64,000 nucleotides of DNA from Kitasatospora sp. NBC_00240 (GTDB taxonomy: Bacteria > Actinomycetota > Actinomycetes > Streptomycetales > Streptomycetaceae): positions 2,666,001 through 2,730,000 of the forward strand of contig NZ_JAPEMU010000001.1 in the NCBI RefSeq assembly GCF_026342405.1. The letters run 5' to 3'. Of this stretch, positions 32,550-44,700 are shown one piece after another; position 1 is the stretch's first letter, and each line of letters opens with the position of its first letter. The translations under genes were made by a program, and so were the position numbers. The notes below the pieces were generated by a model. That model was given only the letters and a program-made list of their open reading frames with translations, did no database searches and was not told the DNA's origin.

Positions 32550-35500
32550 TCCTGTTCCCTCTTCTCGATCCACCGACCGACGGCGTCCGCCGTCGTCGGG
32601 GTGTGCTGCTCCAGCACGGTGAAGTGGTCGCCTGGGACGTCCACCACCTCGTGCTGGACGGGCCAGTACGCGCGCCAGTCGTGCCGCCCGGTCGGGTCGA
32701 TCACGGTGCCGCGCAAGGGGGTGTCCGCCCGGACGGCCAGCGTCGGGGTGGTGATCGGCTCGGGGCGCCAGTCGGCGAAGACGGTGTTGTACCCGCCCAT
32801 CGAGGTGAGGCTGGCGTCGCTCCAGACCATGTCGTACTGCTCGATCCGGTCGAGCATCCCGCTGAGCATGGCGGTCAGCCACCAGTCGCCCATGCCCTCC
32901 CGGACCGCGCTGTCGATCGGGTACGCGTCGATCAGTGCCAGACCCGCCACCGACCGGCCCTCCGCCTCCAGCCGGGCCGCCACCGCGTGCGCGACGCAGC
33001 CGCCCATCGACCGGCCGACGATCACGAACGGCCGCTCCTCGCCCAGCAGTTGCCGGACGGTGTCGACCTGCATCCGCAGATAGGTGTCGAGGCTGTCCGG
33101 CAGGTGGTCGCCCGGCGCCCAGCCGGGCGAGGGCAGCACGAACACGTCGCGCTCCCCCTGGAAGGTGTGGCCGAAGCGGGCGTACTCGTGCGGCCCCGAG
33201 ATGGCACTCAGCGCCGGGAAGCAGACCACCGCCAACTCGCCCTCCCCCGAAGCCAGTCGGATCGGCGCCAGGGTGTGCGCGGCCCGCTCCTCGGCGGGGA
33301 ACCGGGCCCGCAGCGCCGAGGCGACGCCGATCAGCGCGGAGGCCTCGGCGAAGCTGCCCTGCGCGGCGAGCGCCCGGTACAGCGCGGAGAGCGGGTGCTG
33401 CGGCTCGGCCGCCGGCCCGGCCGACACCGGCACGGCCGGCTGCTCGGCCAGGTCGCCCAGCAACTCCCGCAGGTGGGCGGCGAGCACGGCCGGGGTCGGG
33501 TGGTCGAAGGTGACCGTCGGCGGCAGGCGCAGGCCGGTCAGCGCGGTGAGGCGGTTGCGCAGCTCGACGGCCGAGAGCGAGTCCAGGCCCAGGTCGTTGA
33601 ACGGACGGGCGGCCGTCACCCCCTCGGTGTCCGCGCCCAGCACGCCGGCCACCTCGGCACGCACCAGCTCCAGCAGTACCGCCTCGCGCTCCGGCTCGCC
33701 GAGCCCGGCCAACCTGGCCGGCAGCGACGGACCCTCCGCGGCGGCGGCCCGGACGGCCCGGCGGGCGGGCCGGACCAGGCCGCGCAGCAGCGCCGGAACG
33801 GGCTGCCCGCCACGCTGGACGGCGGCCAGGTCCAGCGGCGCCGGCACCAGGTAGGGGGTGTCCAGCAGGCTTGCCGCGTCCAGGAGTTCGGTGCCCTGCC
33901 GGTCGGAGATCAGCCGGACCCCGGCCCGCGCCGCGCGGCGCAGGTCGGCCTCGCCCAGGTGGGCGGTGACCCCGCTGGCCCGGGCCCACTGGCCCCAGGC
34001 GAGGGACTGCGCCGGCAGGCCCTCGGCGTGGCGGCGGGCGGCCAGCGCGTCCAGGTAGGTGTTGGCCGCCGCGTACGAGCCCTGGCCGGGCCCGCCGAGG
34101 ACGGCCGCGACCGAGGAGTAGAGGACGAAGGCGGCCAGGTCCGGGTTGTCGCGGGTGAGTTCGTGCAGGTGCCGGGCACCGTCCGCCTTCGGGCCGAAGA
34201 CGGTGTCCAGCCGCTCGGGGGTGAGCGCGCCGATCACCCCGTCGTCCACCACACCGGCCGTGTGCACCACCGCGGTCAGCGGGTGCTCGGCCGGGATCGC
34301 CGCCAGCACCGCCGCCAGCGCCTCCCGGTCGGCGGTGTCCGCCGCCGCGAAGGTCACCGAAGCACCCAGCTCCGCCAGTTCGGCCGCACCCGGCGCACCG
34401 GCGCCGCTGCGCGACACCAGCAGCAGGTGCCGCACCCCGCGCTCCGCCACCAGGTGCCGCGCCAGCACCCCGGCCAACGCGCCGGTACCGCCGGTGATCA
34501 GCACCGTCCCCGCCGGGTCCCAGGCCCGGCCCGCCGCAGCGGCCACCGTCGCCCGGGCCAGCCGGGGCACCCACACCGTCCCGGCCCGGACGGCCAGTTG
34601 CGGCTCGTCGGCGGCCAGGGCGGAGGCAACGGCGGCCGGCAGGGCGTTCGCGGAGTCCGGGTGCTCGTCCAGGTCCAGCAGCAGGATCCGGCCCGGGTGC
34701 TCGGCCTGCGCCGAGCGCAGCAGACCCCAGACCGGCGCCGACGCCAGGTCGGGCCGCTCACCCTCGGCCACGGCCACCGCGCCCCTGGTCACCACGACCA
34801 GCCGGGTGGCCTGCCAGCGCTCCCCGGACACCCACTCCTGCACCAGGGCCAGCGCGGCCCGCAGGGCCGTCCGGGGCTCCTGATGTCCCTCCAGGGCGAC
34901 GGCCAGCCAGGGGCGGTCCTCGGCGCCCGGCTCGACCGAACCGAGATCCGGGTAGGGGCCGGCGCCCGGTGCCGCAGCCGCGGGGCCGGTGACCGGCGGC
35001 AGCACCGCCCAGTCCAGCTGGAACAGCGCGTCCCGGTGGCCGGCCCGGGCCGGCTCGAGCTGGGCCGCGGACACCAGCCGGGCCAGCAGCCCCTCCACCG
35101 AGGCGACCGGGGCGCCGGTCTCGTCGGCGGCCTCGACCGAGATCGCCTCCGGGCCGGTACGGCGCAACCGCACCCGCAGGGCGGCGGCGCCGGCGGCGTG
35201 CAGCCGCACGCCCGTGTAGGCGAACGGCAGCCGGCTGGAGCCCGCCGGGGTGTCCAGCAGGCCGTGGTGGGCGGTGATGTGTACGGCGGCGTCCAGCAGT
35301 GCGGGGTGCAGGCCGAACCGGCCGGCCTCCTCCCGCTGCTCCTCCGGCAGCGCCACCTCGGCGTAGAAGGTGTCGCCGTCCCGCCAGGCCGCCCGGAGCC
35401 CCTGGAAGGCGGGGCCGTAGGCGAGACCGGCGGCGGTGAGGTCCTGGTACACCTGCTCGACCGGGAGCTGCTCGGCGCCGGCCGGCGGCCAGGCGGCGAG

Positions 35501-38500
35501 GTCGAAGGCCGGCTCGCCGGGGGTGGCGAGCAGAGTGCCGGAGGCGTGCCGCTGCCACTCGCCGTCCTCGGTCCGGGAGTGGATGGTGACCGGCCGGGCG
35601 CCGGACTCGTCCGGGGCGCCGGCGGAGACCTGGAGCTGGACGGCGGCGCGCTCCGGCAGGACCAGCGGCGCCTCCACCACCAGCTCCTCCACGGTGCCGG
35701 CGCCGACCTCGTCCCCGGCCCGGACGGCCAGTTCCAGCAGGGCGGTGCCGGGAACGATCACGGTGCCCTGGACGGCGTGGTCGGCGAGCCAGGGGTGGGT
35801 GCGCAGCGAGAGGCTGCCGGTGAGCAGCACGCCGTCCGCGTCGGGCCGGGCCACCACGGCGCCCAGCAGTGGGTGCCCGGCGGTGCCGAGGCCCAGGCCG
35901 GCGGCGTCGGCCGACTGCGCGGAGCCCGGCTCCAGCCAGTAGCGGCGACGTTGGAAGGGATAGGTGGGAAGGTCCACCCGTCTGGGCGCGGCCCCGGCGA
36001 ACAGCGGAGTCCAGTCGACGGCGCGGCCGTGGACGTGGACCCGGCCGAGGGCGGTCAGGGCGGTCACGGTCTCGGACCTGTCCCGGCGCAGGGCGGGGAC
36101 GGCGACCGGGTCGGTGAGGGTCTCCTGGACCAGGGCGGACAGCGTGCCGTCCGGCCCCAGCTCCACGAAGGTCGTCACCCCGTTGGCGTCCAACTCCCGC
36201 ACCACATCGGCGAAACGCACCGCCTCACGAACATGCCGCACCCAGTACCCCGGATCGGTGATCTCCTCCGGCGCAGCGATCCGCCCGGTCAGGTTCGACA
36301 CCACCGGGATCCGCGGCGCCGAGAACGACAACGAAGCCGCCACCGCACCGAACTCCTCGAGCATCCCGTCCATGTGCGCCGAGTGGAACGCGTGACTCAC
36401 CCGCAGCCGACGCGTCTTACGCCCCTCCGCCGCGAAACGCTCCCCCAAGGCCAGCACCGCCGCCTCGTCACCCGAGACCACCACCGACGAAGGCCCGTTC
36501 ACCGCCGCCACCGACACCCCCGCCGACAGCGCCGCCAGCACCTCCTCCTCCGAGGCCTGCACCGCCACCATCGCCCCACCCGACGGCAACGCCTGCATCA
36601 ACCGCGCCCGCGCCGCCACCAGCACCGCAGCATCCGCCAACGACAACACACCCGCCACATACGCCGCCGACAACTCACCGATCGAATGACCCGACACGAA
36701 GTCCGGCCGCACCCCCCACGACTCGAACAACCGGAACAACGCCACCTCCACCGCGAACAACGCCGGCTGCGTCAGACCCGTCCGCTCAAGACCACGACCG
36801 GACTCGACCACCTCCGCCAACGACACACCCAGCAACGGATCCAACTCCGCCGCCACCGCACCGAACGCCTCCGCGAAGACCGGATAGGCCCCAGCCAACT
36901 CGCGACCCATACCGCGCCGCTGACTCCCCTGCCCGGTGAACAGGAACGCCAACGAACCCGCCCCCACCGCCGAACCGGTGAGCCCGCCACCGGCCGCCAC
37001 CGTGTCGAGTCCGGCGAGGTAGCCGGCGCGGTCCTCGGCGACGACCACCGTCCGCTCGTCCAGTCTGGCCCGTGCGGTGACCAGGGTGAACCCGACGTCG
37101 GCCAGGCCCAGTTCCTCGTCGGCGCGGACCCGCGCGGCCAGCCGGGCCGCCTGCTCACGCAGCGCCTCGGGCGTCCGGGCGGAGAGCACCCACGGGCGCG
37201 GCAGCAAGGCGGCCGGCGCCGGCGCGGGCGCCTGCTCCAACTCCTCGGCCGCCGGGGCCTGTTCGATCACCACGTGCGCGTTGGTACCGCTGGCGCCGAA
37301 GGCCGAGACGCCCACCCGGCGCGGACCCTCGCCCTCCGGCCACGGCCGGGCCTCGGTCAGCAGCCGCACCGCGCCCGCCGACCAGTTGACGTACGGGGTG
37401 GGCTCCTCGGCGTGCAGGGTCTGCGGCAGGACACCGTGCCGGATCGCCTGGATCGACTTGATCACGCCGGCCACCCCGGCCGCCGCCTGGGTGTGCCCGA
37501 TGTTGGACTTCAGCGAGCCCAGCCAGAGCGGCTGGTCGGCCGGCCGGTCCTGCCCGTAGGTGGCGATCAGCGCCTGCGCCTCGATCGGGTCGCCGAGCGA
37601 GGTGCCGGTGCCGTGCGCCTCCACCGCGTGGACGTCCGCCGCCGTCAGCCGGGCGTTCTCCAGCGCCTGGCGGATCACCCGCTGCTGGGCCGGGCCGCTG
37701 GGCGCGGTCAGCCCGTTGGACGCGCCGTCCTGGTTGACCGCCGAGCCGCGCAGCACCGCCAGCACCTCGTGGCCGTTGCGCCGCGCGTCCGACAGCCGCT
37801 CGACCAGCAGCAGCCCCACACCCTCCGCCCAGCCCGTACCGTCCGCACCGGCGCCGAAGGCCTTGCAGCGGCCGTCCGCCGACAGGCCGCGCTGGCGGGA
37901 GAACTCCACGAAGCCCTGCGGGCTGGCCATGATGCTCACGCCGCCCGCGAGGGCGAGGTCGGACTCCCCCGAGCGGAGCGACTGCGCCGCCAGGTGCAGG
38001 GCCACCAGCGAGGAGGAGCAGGCCGTGTCCACCGTGACCGCCGGACCCTCGAACCCGAACGAGTACGAGATCCGGCCCGAGGCCACGCTGTCCAGCCCGC
38101 CGATGCCGAGGTACCCCTCCAACTCGCCCGGGGCGTCGTGCATCCGGGGGGTGTAGTCGCCGCCGGCGATGCCCGCGAAGACCGCCGTCCGGCTGCCCGT
38201 GAGCCCGGTCGGGTCGATGCCGGCCCGCTCGAAGGCCTCCCAGGCGGTCTCCAGCAGCAGCCGGTGCTGCGGGTCGGTGGCCAGCGCCTCCCGCGGGGAG
38301 ATCCCGAAGAACTCGGCGTCGAAGTCGGCGACGGTGTCCAGGAATCCGCCGTGCCGGGTGTACGAGGTGCCGGTGTGGTCCGGATCCGGGTCGTAGAGAC
38401 CGGCGAGGTCCCAGCCCCGGTCGGCGGGGAACTCCGAGACGGTGTCCACGCCGCCCGCGACGACCCGCCAGAGGTCCTCCGGCGAGGCGATCCCGCCCGG

Positions 38501-38635
38501 GAGGCGGCAGGCCATGCCGATGATGGCGATCGGCTCCCGACGGCCGGACTCGACCTCCTGGAGGCGCTTCTGGGCCTGCCGGGCGTCGGCGAGTGCCCGC
38601 TTCAGGTACTCGCGGAGCTTCTGGTCGTTGGACAT
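32534..38635 (-). CDS. Type I PKS, module 5 (KS-AT-DH-KR-ACP) plus thioesterase
   Basis: 2033 residues. Order: N-terminal docking helix ([20 protein letters not shown]), KS (about 35-460; DTACSSS near 203, HGTGT and SNIGHTQ present), AT (about 560-860; GHSIGE and HAFH predict malonyl-CoA), DH (about 915-1200; [10 protein letters not shown] and DAAVH intact), KR (about 1380-1570; TGGTGAL, VDD motif, SYAAAN catalytic Tyr, predicted B type), ACP ([11 protein letters not shown] near 1687), TE (about 1780-2033; GRSMGG Ser near 1876, LIDAYP Asp, GDHFTV His near 2004). It extends with malonyl, reduces and dehydrates to a 2,3-alkene, then releases the chain by hydrolysis or lactonisation. GAGAGG lies 8 nt before the ATG. 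97 bp separate it from the preceding PKS gene. AT, DH and KR are near-copies of module 3. Confidence 0.96.
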   Translation of the reverse strand: MSNDQKLREYLKRALADARQAQKRLQEVESGRREPIAIIGMACRLPGGIASPEDLWRVVAGGVDTVSEFPADRGWDLAGLYDPDPDHTGTSYTRHGGFLDTVADFDAEFFGISPREALATDPQHRLLLETAWEAFERAGIDPTGLTGSRTAVFAGIAGGDYTPRMHDAPGELEGYLGIGGLDSVASGRISYSFGFEGPAVTVDTACSSSLVALHLAAQSLRSGESDLALAGGVSIMASPQGFVEFSRQRGLSADGRCKAFGAGADGTGWAEGVGLLLVERLSDARRNGHEVLAVLRGSAVNQDGASNGLTAPSGPAQQRVIRQALENARLTAADVHAVEAHGTGTSLGDPIEAQALIATYGQDRPADQPLWLGSLKSNIGHTQAAAGVAGVIKSIQAIRHGVLPQTLHAEEPTPYVNWSAGAVRLLTEARPWPEGEGPRRVGVSAFGASGTNAHVVIEQAPAAEELEQAPAPAPAALLPRPWVLSARTPEALREQAARLAARVRADEELGLADVGFTLVTARARLDERTVVVAEDRAGYLAGLDTVAAGGGLTGSAVGAGSLAFLFTGQGSQRRGMGRELAGAYPVFAEAFGAVAAELDPLLGVSLAEVVESGRGLERTGLTQPALFAVEVALFRLFESWGVRPDFVSGHSIGELSAAYVAGVLSLADAAVLVAARARLMQALPSGGAMVAVQASEEEVLAALSAGVSVAAVNGPSSVVVSGDEAAVLALGERFAAEGRKTRRLRVSHAFHSAHMDGMLEEFGAVAASLSFSAPRIPVVSNLTGRIAAPEEITDPGYWVRHVREAVRFADVVRELDANGVTTFVELGPDGTLSALVQETLTDPVAVPALRRDRSETVTALTALGRVHVHGRAVDWTPLFAGAAPRRVDLPTYPFQRRRYWLEPGSAQSADAAGLGLGTAGHPLLGAVVARPDADGVLLTGSLSLRTHPWLADHAVQGTVIVPGTALLELAVRAGDEVGAGTVEELVVEAPLVLPERAAVQLQVSAGAPDESGARPVTIHSRTEDGEWQRHASGTLLATPGEPAFDLAAWPPAGAEQLPVEQVYQDLTAAGLAYGPAFQGLRAAWRDGDTFYAEVALPEEQREEAGRFGLHPALLDAAVHITAHHGLLDTPAGSSRLPFAYTGVRLHAAGAAALRVRLRRTGPEAISVEAADETGAPVASVEGLLARLVSAAQLEPARAGHRDALFQLDWAVLPPVTGPAAAAPGAGPYPDLGSVEPGAEDRPWLAVALEGHQEPRTALRAALALVQEWVSGERWQATRLVVVTRGAVAVAEGERPDLASAPVWGLLRSAQAEHPGRILLLDLDEHPDSANALPAAVASALAADEPQLAVRAGTVWVPRLARATVAAAAGRAWDPAGTVLITGGTGALAGVLARHLVAERGVRHLLLVSRSGAGAPGAAELAELGASVTFAAADTADREALAAVLAAIPAEHPLTAVVHTAGVVDDGVIGALTPERLDTVFGPKADGARHLHELTRDNPDLAAFVLYSSVAAVLGGPGQGSYAAANTYLDALAARRHAEGLPAQSLAWGQWARASGVTAHLGEADLRRAARAGVRLISDRQGTELLDAASLLDTPYLVPAPLDLAAVQRGGQPVPALLRGLVRPARRAVRAAAAEGPSLPARLAGLGEPEREAVLLELVRAEVAGVLGADTEGVTAARPFNDLGLDSLSAVELRNRLTALTGLRLPPTVTFDHPTPAVLAAHLRELLGDLAEQPAVPVSAGPAAEPQHPLSALYRALAAQGSFAEASALIGVASALRARFPAEERAAHTLAPIRLASGEGELAVVCFPALSAISGPHEYARFGHTFQGERDVFVLPSPGWAPGDHLPDSLDTYLRMQVDTVRQLLGEERPFVIVGRSMGGCVAHAVAARLEAEGRSVAGLALIDAYPIDSAVREGMGDWWLTAMLSGMLDRIEQYDMVWSDASLTSMGGYNTVFADWRPEPITTPTLAVRADTPLRGTVIDPTGRHDWRAYWPVQHEVVDVPGDHFTVLEQHTPTTADAVGRWIEKREQEWSTR
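34111..34507. repeat. KR segment nearly identical to module 3 (copy A)
   Basis: About 400 bp covering the start and middle of the module 5 KR match 42670-43067 in module 3 at roughly 97% by eye. Boundaries are approximate. Confidence 0.7.
36084..36981. repeat. AT cassette duplicated between modules 5 and 3 (copy A)
   Basis: 898 bp align without gaps to 44653-45550, with about nine mismatches counted by eye (about 99% identity). It spans most of the AT domain from the SLAF.FTGQGSQ start to beyond HAFH. Identity falls off sharply at both ends. Codons here favour TTG, GGT, GTG and GCG, unlike the CTG/GCC-rich flanks. Confidence 0.9.
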
Positions 38636-38732
38636 TACTGCCTCTCACATCTCACGTCTGGCGATGCTGACTTCGGGTGGTGCGCACTTCGGTACCGCTC
38701 AGGTCGGGTGCGGGCCGGGGGCGGACGGCGGG

Positions 38733-41700
38733 TCAGAGGGACTCGGCGCCCCGGTCCATCAGTTCGAACAGCTCCTCGTCGGTCGCCGTTTCGAGGTCCA
38801 GCTCGTCCTCCAACGGGAGCAGCGCGTCGCCGGTGTCCCAGCGGTCCACCAGGGCCCGCAGGCGGGCCAGGACGGAGTCCCGGTCCTCGTCCCCGCCGGC
38901 CGGCGCGGCCAGCGCGTCCTCCAGCGCCGACAGCGAGGCCAGCACCGTCAGCGGCTCCGAGCCCCCGCCCGGGGCGGGGAGTTCCGCCACGATGTAGGCG
39001 GCCAGCGCCACCGGGGTCGGGTGGTCGAAGACCAGCGTGGCCGGGAGCTCCAGGCCGGTCGCGGCACCGATCCGGTTCCGCAGCTCGACGGCGGTCAGCG
39101 AGCTGAGCCCGAGGTCGCGGAACGCCTTGTCCGCCGCGACCCCCGCGGTACCGGTGTGACCGAGTACCAGGGCGGCCTCGGTGCGCACCAGCTCCAGCAG
39201 CACCGACTCCCGCTCGACGGCGTCCAGACCGGCCAGCCGGCCCGACCAGGCCGCCTCGGCCGGGGCGGCCTGCGCCGCGGCCGGGCCGAGCGCGGCGCCG
39301 ACCGTGCTGTTGGAGACCCTCGCGTCCAGCCAGTACCGCTGCCGCTGGAAGGCGTACGTCGGCAGCTCCACCCGGCGGGCGCCGGTCCCGGCGAAGACGG
39401 TCGCCCAGTCCACCGGCACGCCGCGCACGTACAGTTCGGCCGCCGAGCCGAGGAAGCGGTCGAGGCCGCCCTGGTCGCGGCGGAGCGAGCCGACCGCCAC
39501 CGTGACGCGCGCCGCGCCGGCCGACTCCAGGGTCTCCTGCAGCGGGACGGTGAGCACCGGGTGCGGGCTGACCTCGACGAAGGTGCTGTGCCCCTGCGCG
39601 GCCAGCGCCCGGGTCGCCTCCTCGAAGCGGACGGTCTCGCGCAGGTTGGTCACCCAGTAGAGGGCGTCCAGCCCGGCGGTGTCGAACCAGTCGCCGGTCA
39701 CCGTGGACAGCAGCGGCACCGTACCGGTGCGCGGCCGCACGGCGGCGAGCAGGTCGAGCAGTTCCGCCCGCAGGTCGTCGACCTGGGCGGAGTGCGAGGC
39801 GTAGTCGACCTGGATCAGCCGCGCCCGGACGGCCTCCTGCTGGTACTCGGCGACCAGCTCGGCCAGGGCCTCCGGCTCCCCGGAGACCACCACCGAGGAC
39901 GGGCCGTTGACCACCGCGACGGACAGCCGCCCGCCCCAGCGGTCGATCCGCCCGGCCACGTCCGCGGCCGGCAGCGCCACCGAGGCCATCCCGCCGCGCC
40001 CGGACAGGGCGAGGATCGCCCAGCTGCGCAGCGCGACCACCCGGGCGCCGTCCTCCAGCGTCAGGCCGCCCGCCACCACCGCGGCGGCGATCTCGCCCTG
40101 ACTGTGGCCGACCACCGCGTCGGGGCGCACCCCGTAGGACTGCCACAGCTCGGCGAGCGAGACCATCACGGCCCAGAGCACCGGCTGCACCACGTCCACC
40201 CGGTCCAGGCCGGGGGCGCCTTCGGCGCCCCGCAGCACGTCCAGCAGCGACCAGTCGGTGTGCGGGGCGAGGGCCTGCGCGCAGGCCTCGATCCGGTCGG
40301 CGAACACCGGGGCGGAGTCGAGCAGTTCGACCGCCATCCCGGCCCACTGCGAACCCTGGCCGGGGAAGACGAACACGGTCTTCCCCGCGAGGTCCGCGGT
40401 GCCGCGCACCAGCCCGGCGGCGGATTCGCCGCGGGCCAGGGCCGGCAGACCGGCCGGGTCGCCGACCAGCACGGCCCGCTCCTCCAGTGCGGCCCGGGTG
40501 GTCACCAGGGAGTAGGCGGTGTCCACCGCAGCGGCTCCGCCCTCCAGGTGGCCGGCGAGCCGGCCGGCCTGCTCCTGGAGCGCCTGCGGCGTACGGCCGG
40601 ACAGCACCCACGGCAGCACGGACGGGGTGGTCCGCGCCGTCTCCTCGACGGGGGCGTCGGGGGCCTGCTCGATGATGACGTGCGCGTTGGTGCCGCTGAC
40701 GCCGAACGAGGACACCGCGGCCCGGCGCGGTGCGCCGGTCTCCGGCCAGTCCCGCGCCTCGGTCAGCAGCTCGACCTCACCGGAGGCCCAGTCCACGTAC
40801 GGCGAAGGCTCGTCCACGTGCAGGGTCTTCGGCAGCACGCCGTGGCGGATCGCCTGCACCATCTTGATCACGCCGGCCGCCCCGGCCGCGGCCTGGGTGT
40901 GCCCGATGTTGGACTTCAACGAGCCCAGCCAGAGCGGCTGTTCGCCCGTCCGCTGCTGCCCGTAGGTGGCCAGCAGGGCCTGCGCCTCGATCGGGTCACC
41001 GAGCGTGGTGCCGGTGCCGTGGCCCTCAACCGCGTCGACCTGCGACGGGCTGAGCCCGGCGTTGGCGAGCGCCTGGCGGATCACCCGCTGCTGGGCCGGG
41101 CCGCTGGGCGCGGTCAGCCCGTTGGACGCGCCGTCCTGGTTGACCGCCGTCCCCCGGACCACGGCCAGCACCCGGTGCCCGAGCCGGCGGGCGTCCGAGA
41201 GCCGCTCGACCAGCAGCAGGCCGACGCCCTCCGCCCAGCCGGTGCCGTCCGCCGCCCCCGCGTACGCCTTGCAGCGCCCGTCGCTGGAGAGCGCCTTCTG
41301 CCGGCTGAACTCCACGAAGGTGGTCGGGGTGGACATCATCGCCACGCCGCCGGCCAGCGCGAGGTCGCACTCGCCACTGCGCAGCGACTGCGCGGCCAGG
41401 TGCAGGGCCACCAGCGAGGACGAGCAGGCGGTGTCCACGGTCACCGCCGGCCCCTCGAACCCGAAGGAGTACGAGATCCGGCCGGAGGCCACGCTGCCGG
41501 CGGTGCCGTTGCCGAGCCAGCCCTCCAGCTCGGCCGGGATCTCCCGCACCCGCGGGGCGTAGTCGTGGTACATCACGCCGGCGAACACGCCCGTCCGGCT
41601 GCCGCGCAGCGCGTTCGGGTCCAGTCCGGCGCTCTCCAGCGCCTCCCAGCCGGTCTCCAGCAGCAGCCGCTGCTGGGGGTCCGTGGCGAGCGCCTCGCGC

Positions 41701-44700
41701 GGTGAGATCCCGAAGAACTCGGCGTCGAAGTCGGCGGGCCGCTCCAGGAATCCGCCGTGCCGGGTGTACGAGGTGCCGGGCTCGGACGGGTCCTCCGAGT
41801 AGAGCGAGTCCAGGTCCCAGCCGCGGTCGTCGGGGAACTCCGTGACGGCGTCCCTGCCTTGGGCGACCAGCTGCCACAGTTCGTCCGGCGAGGTCACCCC
41901 GCCGGGCAGCCGGCAGGCCATCCCGACGATGGCGATCAGGTCCTCCTCCGGGCGGCCCGGCGCCGGGGCGGCGGCCGCGGCGGCCGGGGCCGGGGCGCTG
42001 CCGAGCAGTTCCGCGCGCAGGTGCTCGGCGAGCGCCTGCGGGGTCGGGTGGTCGAACACCAGGGTCGCGGAGAGCCGCAGCCCGGTGGCCGAGTTGAGCC
42101 GGTTGCGGAGCTCGACGGCGGTCAGCGAGTCCACCCCGAGCGCGGTGAAGGCCTTGCGGGCGCCGACCGTCCCGGGGGTGGTGCCGAGCACGGTCGCCAC
42201 CTCGGCCCGGACCAGCTCCAGCAGGGCGGTGTCCCGCTCGGCGTCGTCCGGCAGGGCGGTCAGGCGCTGGGCGAGCGAGGACGGTGTCCCCGAGCCCACC
42301 CCGGCCCGGGCCGCACGCCGGGCGGGCCGGACCAGCCCGCGCAGCAGCGGGGCGACCGGCTCGCCCGCGGCGGCCAGGGCCGCCAGGTCGAGCGGCGAGG
42401 GCACCAGGACCGGCGCCTCGGGGTCGAGCCCGGCCGCGTCGAACAGGGCGGCGCCCTCCGCCGAGGACAGCGGGCGGATGCCGAGGCGGGCGAGTCGGGC
42501 CAGGTCGGTACGGCTGAGCCGGCCGGTGATCCCGCTGGCCTGCTCCCACTGGCCCCAGGCCAGGGACTGCGCCGGCAGGCCCTCGGCGTGCCGGCGGGCG
42601 GCCAGCGCGTCCAGGAAGGTGTTGGCCGCCGAGTAGGCCGCCTGTCCCGGCGAACCGAGCACGCCGGCCACCGAGGAGTAGAGGACGAAGGCGGCCAGGT
42701 CCGGGTTGTCGCGGGTGAGTTCGTGCAGGTGCCAGGCACCGTCCGCCTTCGGGCGGAGGACGGTGTCCAGCCGCTCGGGGGTGAGCGCGCCGATCACGCC
42801 GTCGTCCACCACACCGGCCGTGTGCACGACCGCGGTCAGCGGGTGCTCGGCCGGGATCGCGGCCAGCACCGCCGCCAGCGCCTCCCGGTCGGCGGTGTCC
42901 GCCGCCGCGAAGGTCACCGAAGCACCCAGCTCCGCCAGTTCGGCGGCACCCGGCGCACCGGCGCCGCTGCGCGACACCAGCAGCAGATGCCGCACCCCGC
43001 GCTCCGCCACCAGGTGCCGCGCCAGCACCCCGGCCAGCACGCCGGTACCACCGGTGATCAGCACCGTGCCCTCAGGGTCCCAGGCCCGCCCGGCCGACCC
43101 ACCCGCCGCCGCCCGGGCCAGCCGGGGGACGTGGGCGGCGCCGGCGCGCAGCGCCAGCTGGTTCTCGCCGGCGGCGAGGGCGGCCGCCACCGCGGTGGAC
43201 AGCGCCTCGGCGGAGTCCGGGTGTTCGTCCAGGTCCAGCAGGACGATCCGGTCCGGGTTCTCGGTCTGCGCGGAGCGCAGCAGGCCCCAGACGGAGGCGG
43301 CCACCGGGTCCGGGCTCTCCTCCGGACCGACCGCGACGGCGCCGGTGGTCACCACGACCAGCCGGGCGGCCGGCGGGTGCTCCTCGGAGACCCACTCCTG
43401 GGCCAGTGCCAGGGTGTCGTCGAGCACCGCCCGGACCCGGGCCGGGGTGTCCGCCGCGTCGAGCGCCGGGTCGGCGGCCGCGCGGACGGCGACCCAGGCG
43501 CCGGCCAGGTCGGCCGGCCCGAGGTCGGCCCGGCCCGCGTGCACGGTCTGCCGCGGTGCGGCGGGCTCGGACAGTACGAGGGCGGGCCACTCCACGGTGA
43601 ACAGCGAGTCGCCGTGCGCCGGCTTCGGCGCGGTGAGCCGCTCGGCGGTCACCGCCCGGGTCACCAGCGAGCCGATCGAGACCACCGGCCGGCCGTCGGC
43701 GTCGGTGGCCAGCAGGGAGAACTCCTCCGGCCCGGTGACCGAGAGCCGGACCCGCAGTTCGGCCGCGCCGGCGGCGTGCAGCGCGACCTGGCGGTAGGCG
43801 AACGGCAGCCGGCTCCCGCCGCCCGGGACCTCGGCGAGGCCCGGCAGTTGGAGGGCGGAGTCGAGCAGTGCGGGGTGCAGGCCGAAGCGGCCGGCCTCCT
43901 CCCGCAGGGCCTCCGGCAGGGCGGCCTCGGCGTAGAAGGTGTCGCCGTCCCGCCAGACCGTCCGCAGCCCCTGGAAGGCCGGGCCGTACGCCAGTCCGGC
44001 GGTGGCCAGGGCCTGGTAGACCTCCTCCACCGGGAGGTGCTCGGCGCCGGCGGGCGGCCATTCGGTGAGACCGGGGCCGGCCTCGGCCGGGGTGGCGAGC
44101 AGGGTGCCGGAGGCGTGCCGCTGCCATTCACCGCCGTCCGTCCGGGAGTGGATGGTGACCGGCCGGGCGCCGGACTCGTCCGGGGCGCCGGCGGAGACCT
44201 GGAGCTGGACGGCGGCGCGCTCGGGCAGGACCAGCGGCGCCTCCACCACCAGCTCCTCCAGGGTGCCGGCGCCGACCTCGTCCCCGGCCCGGACGGCCAG
44301 TTCCAGCAGGGCCGCGCCCGGCACGATGACCGTCCCGAGGGCGACATGGTCGGCGAGCCAGGGGTGGGTGCGCAGCGAGAGGCTGCCGGTGAGCAGGACA
44401 CCGTCCGCGTCGGGCCGGGCCACGACCGCGCCCAGCAGTGGGTGGGCGGGGGCGCCGAGACCGAGGCCGGCGGCGTCGGCGCCGCGGGCGGTACCGGGCT
44501 CCAGCCAGTAGCGACGGCGCTGGAAAGGATAGGTGGGAAGGTCCACCCGCCGGGGCGCGGCCCCGGCGAACAGGGCGGTCCAGTCGACCTGGTGGCCGTG
44601 CGTGTGCACCTGGGCCAGGGCGCCGACCACGCTGACCGCCTCCGGTGCGTTGCGGCGCAGGGCGGGGACGGCGACCGGGTCGGTGAGGGTCTCCTGGACC

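Noticed and set aside
32603..39106. A 2167-codon plus-strand frame opposite the last PKS gene
   Set aside because: Same antisense effect; no recognisable protein features.
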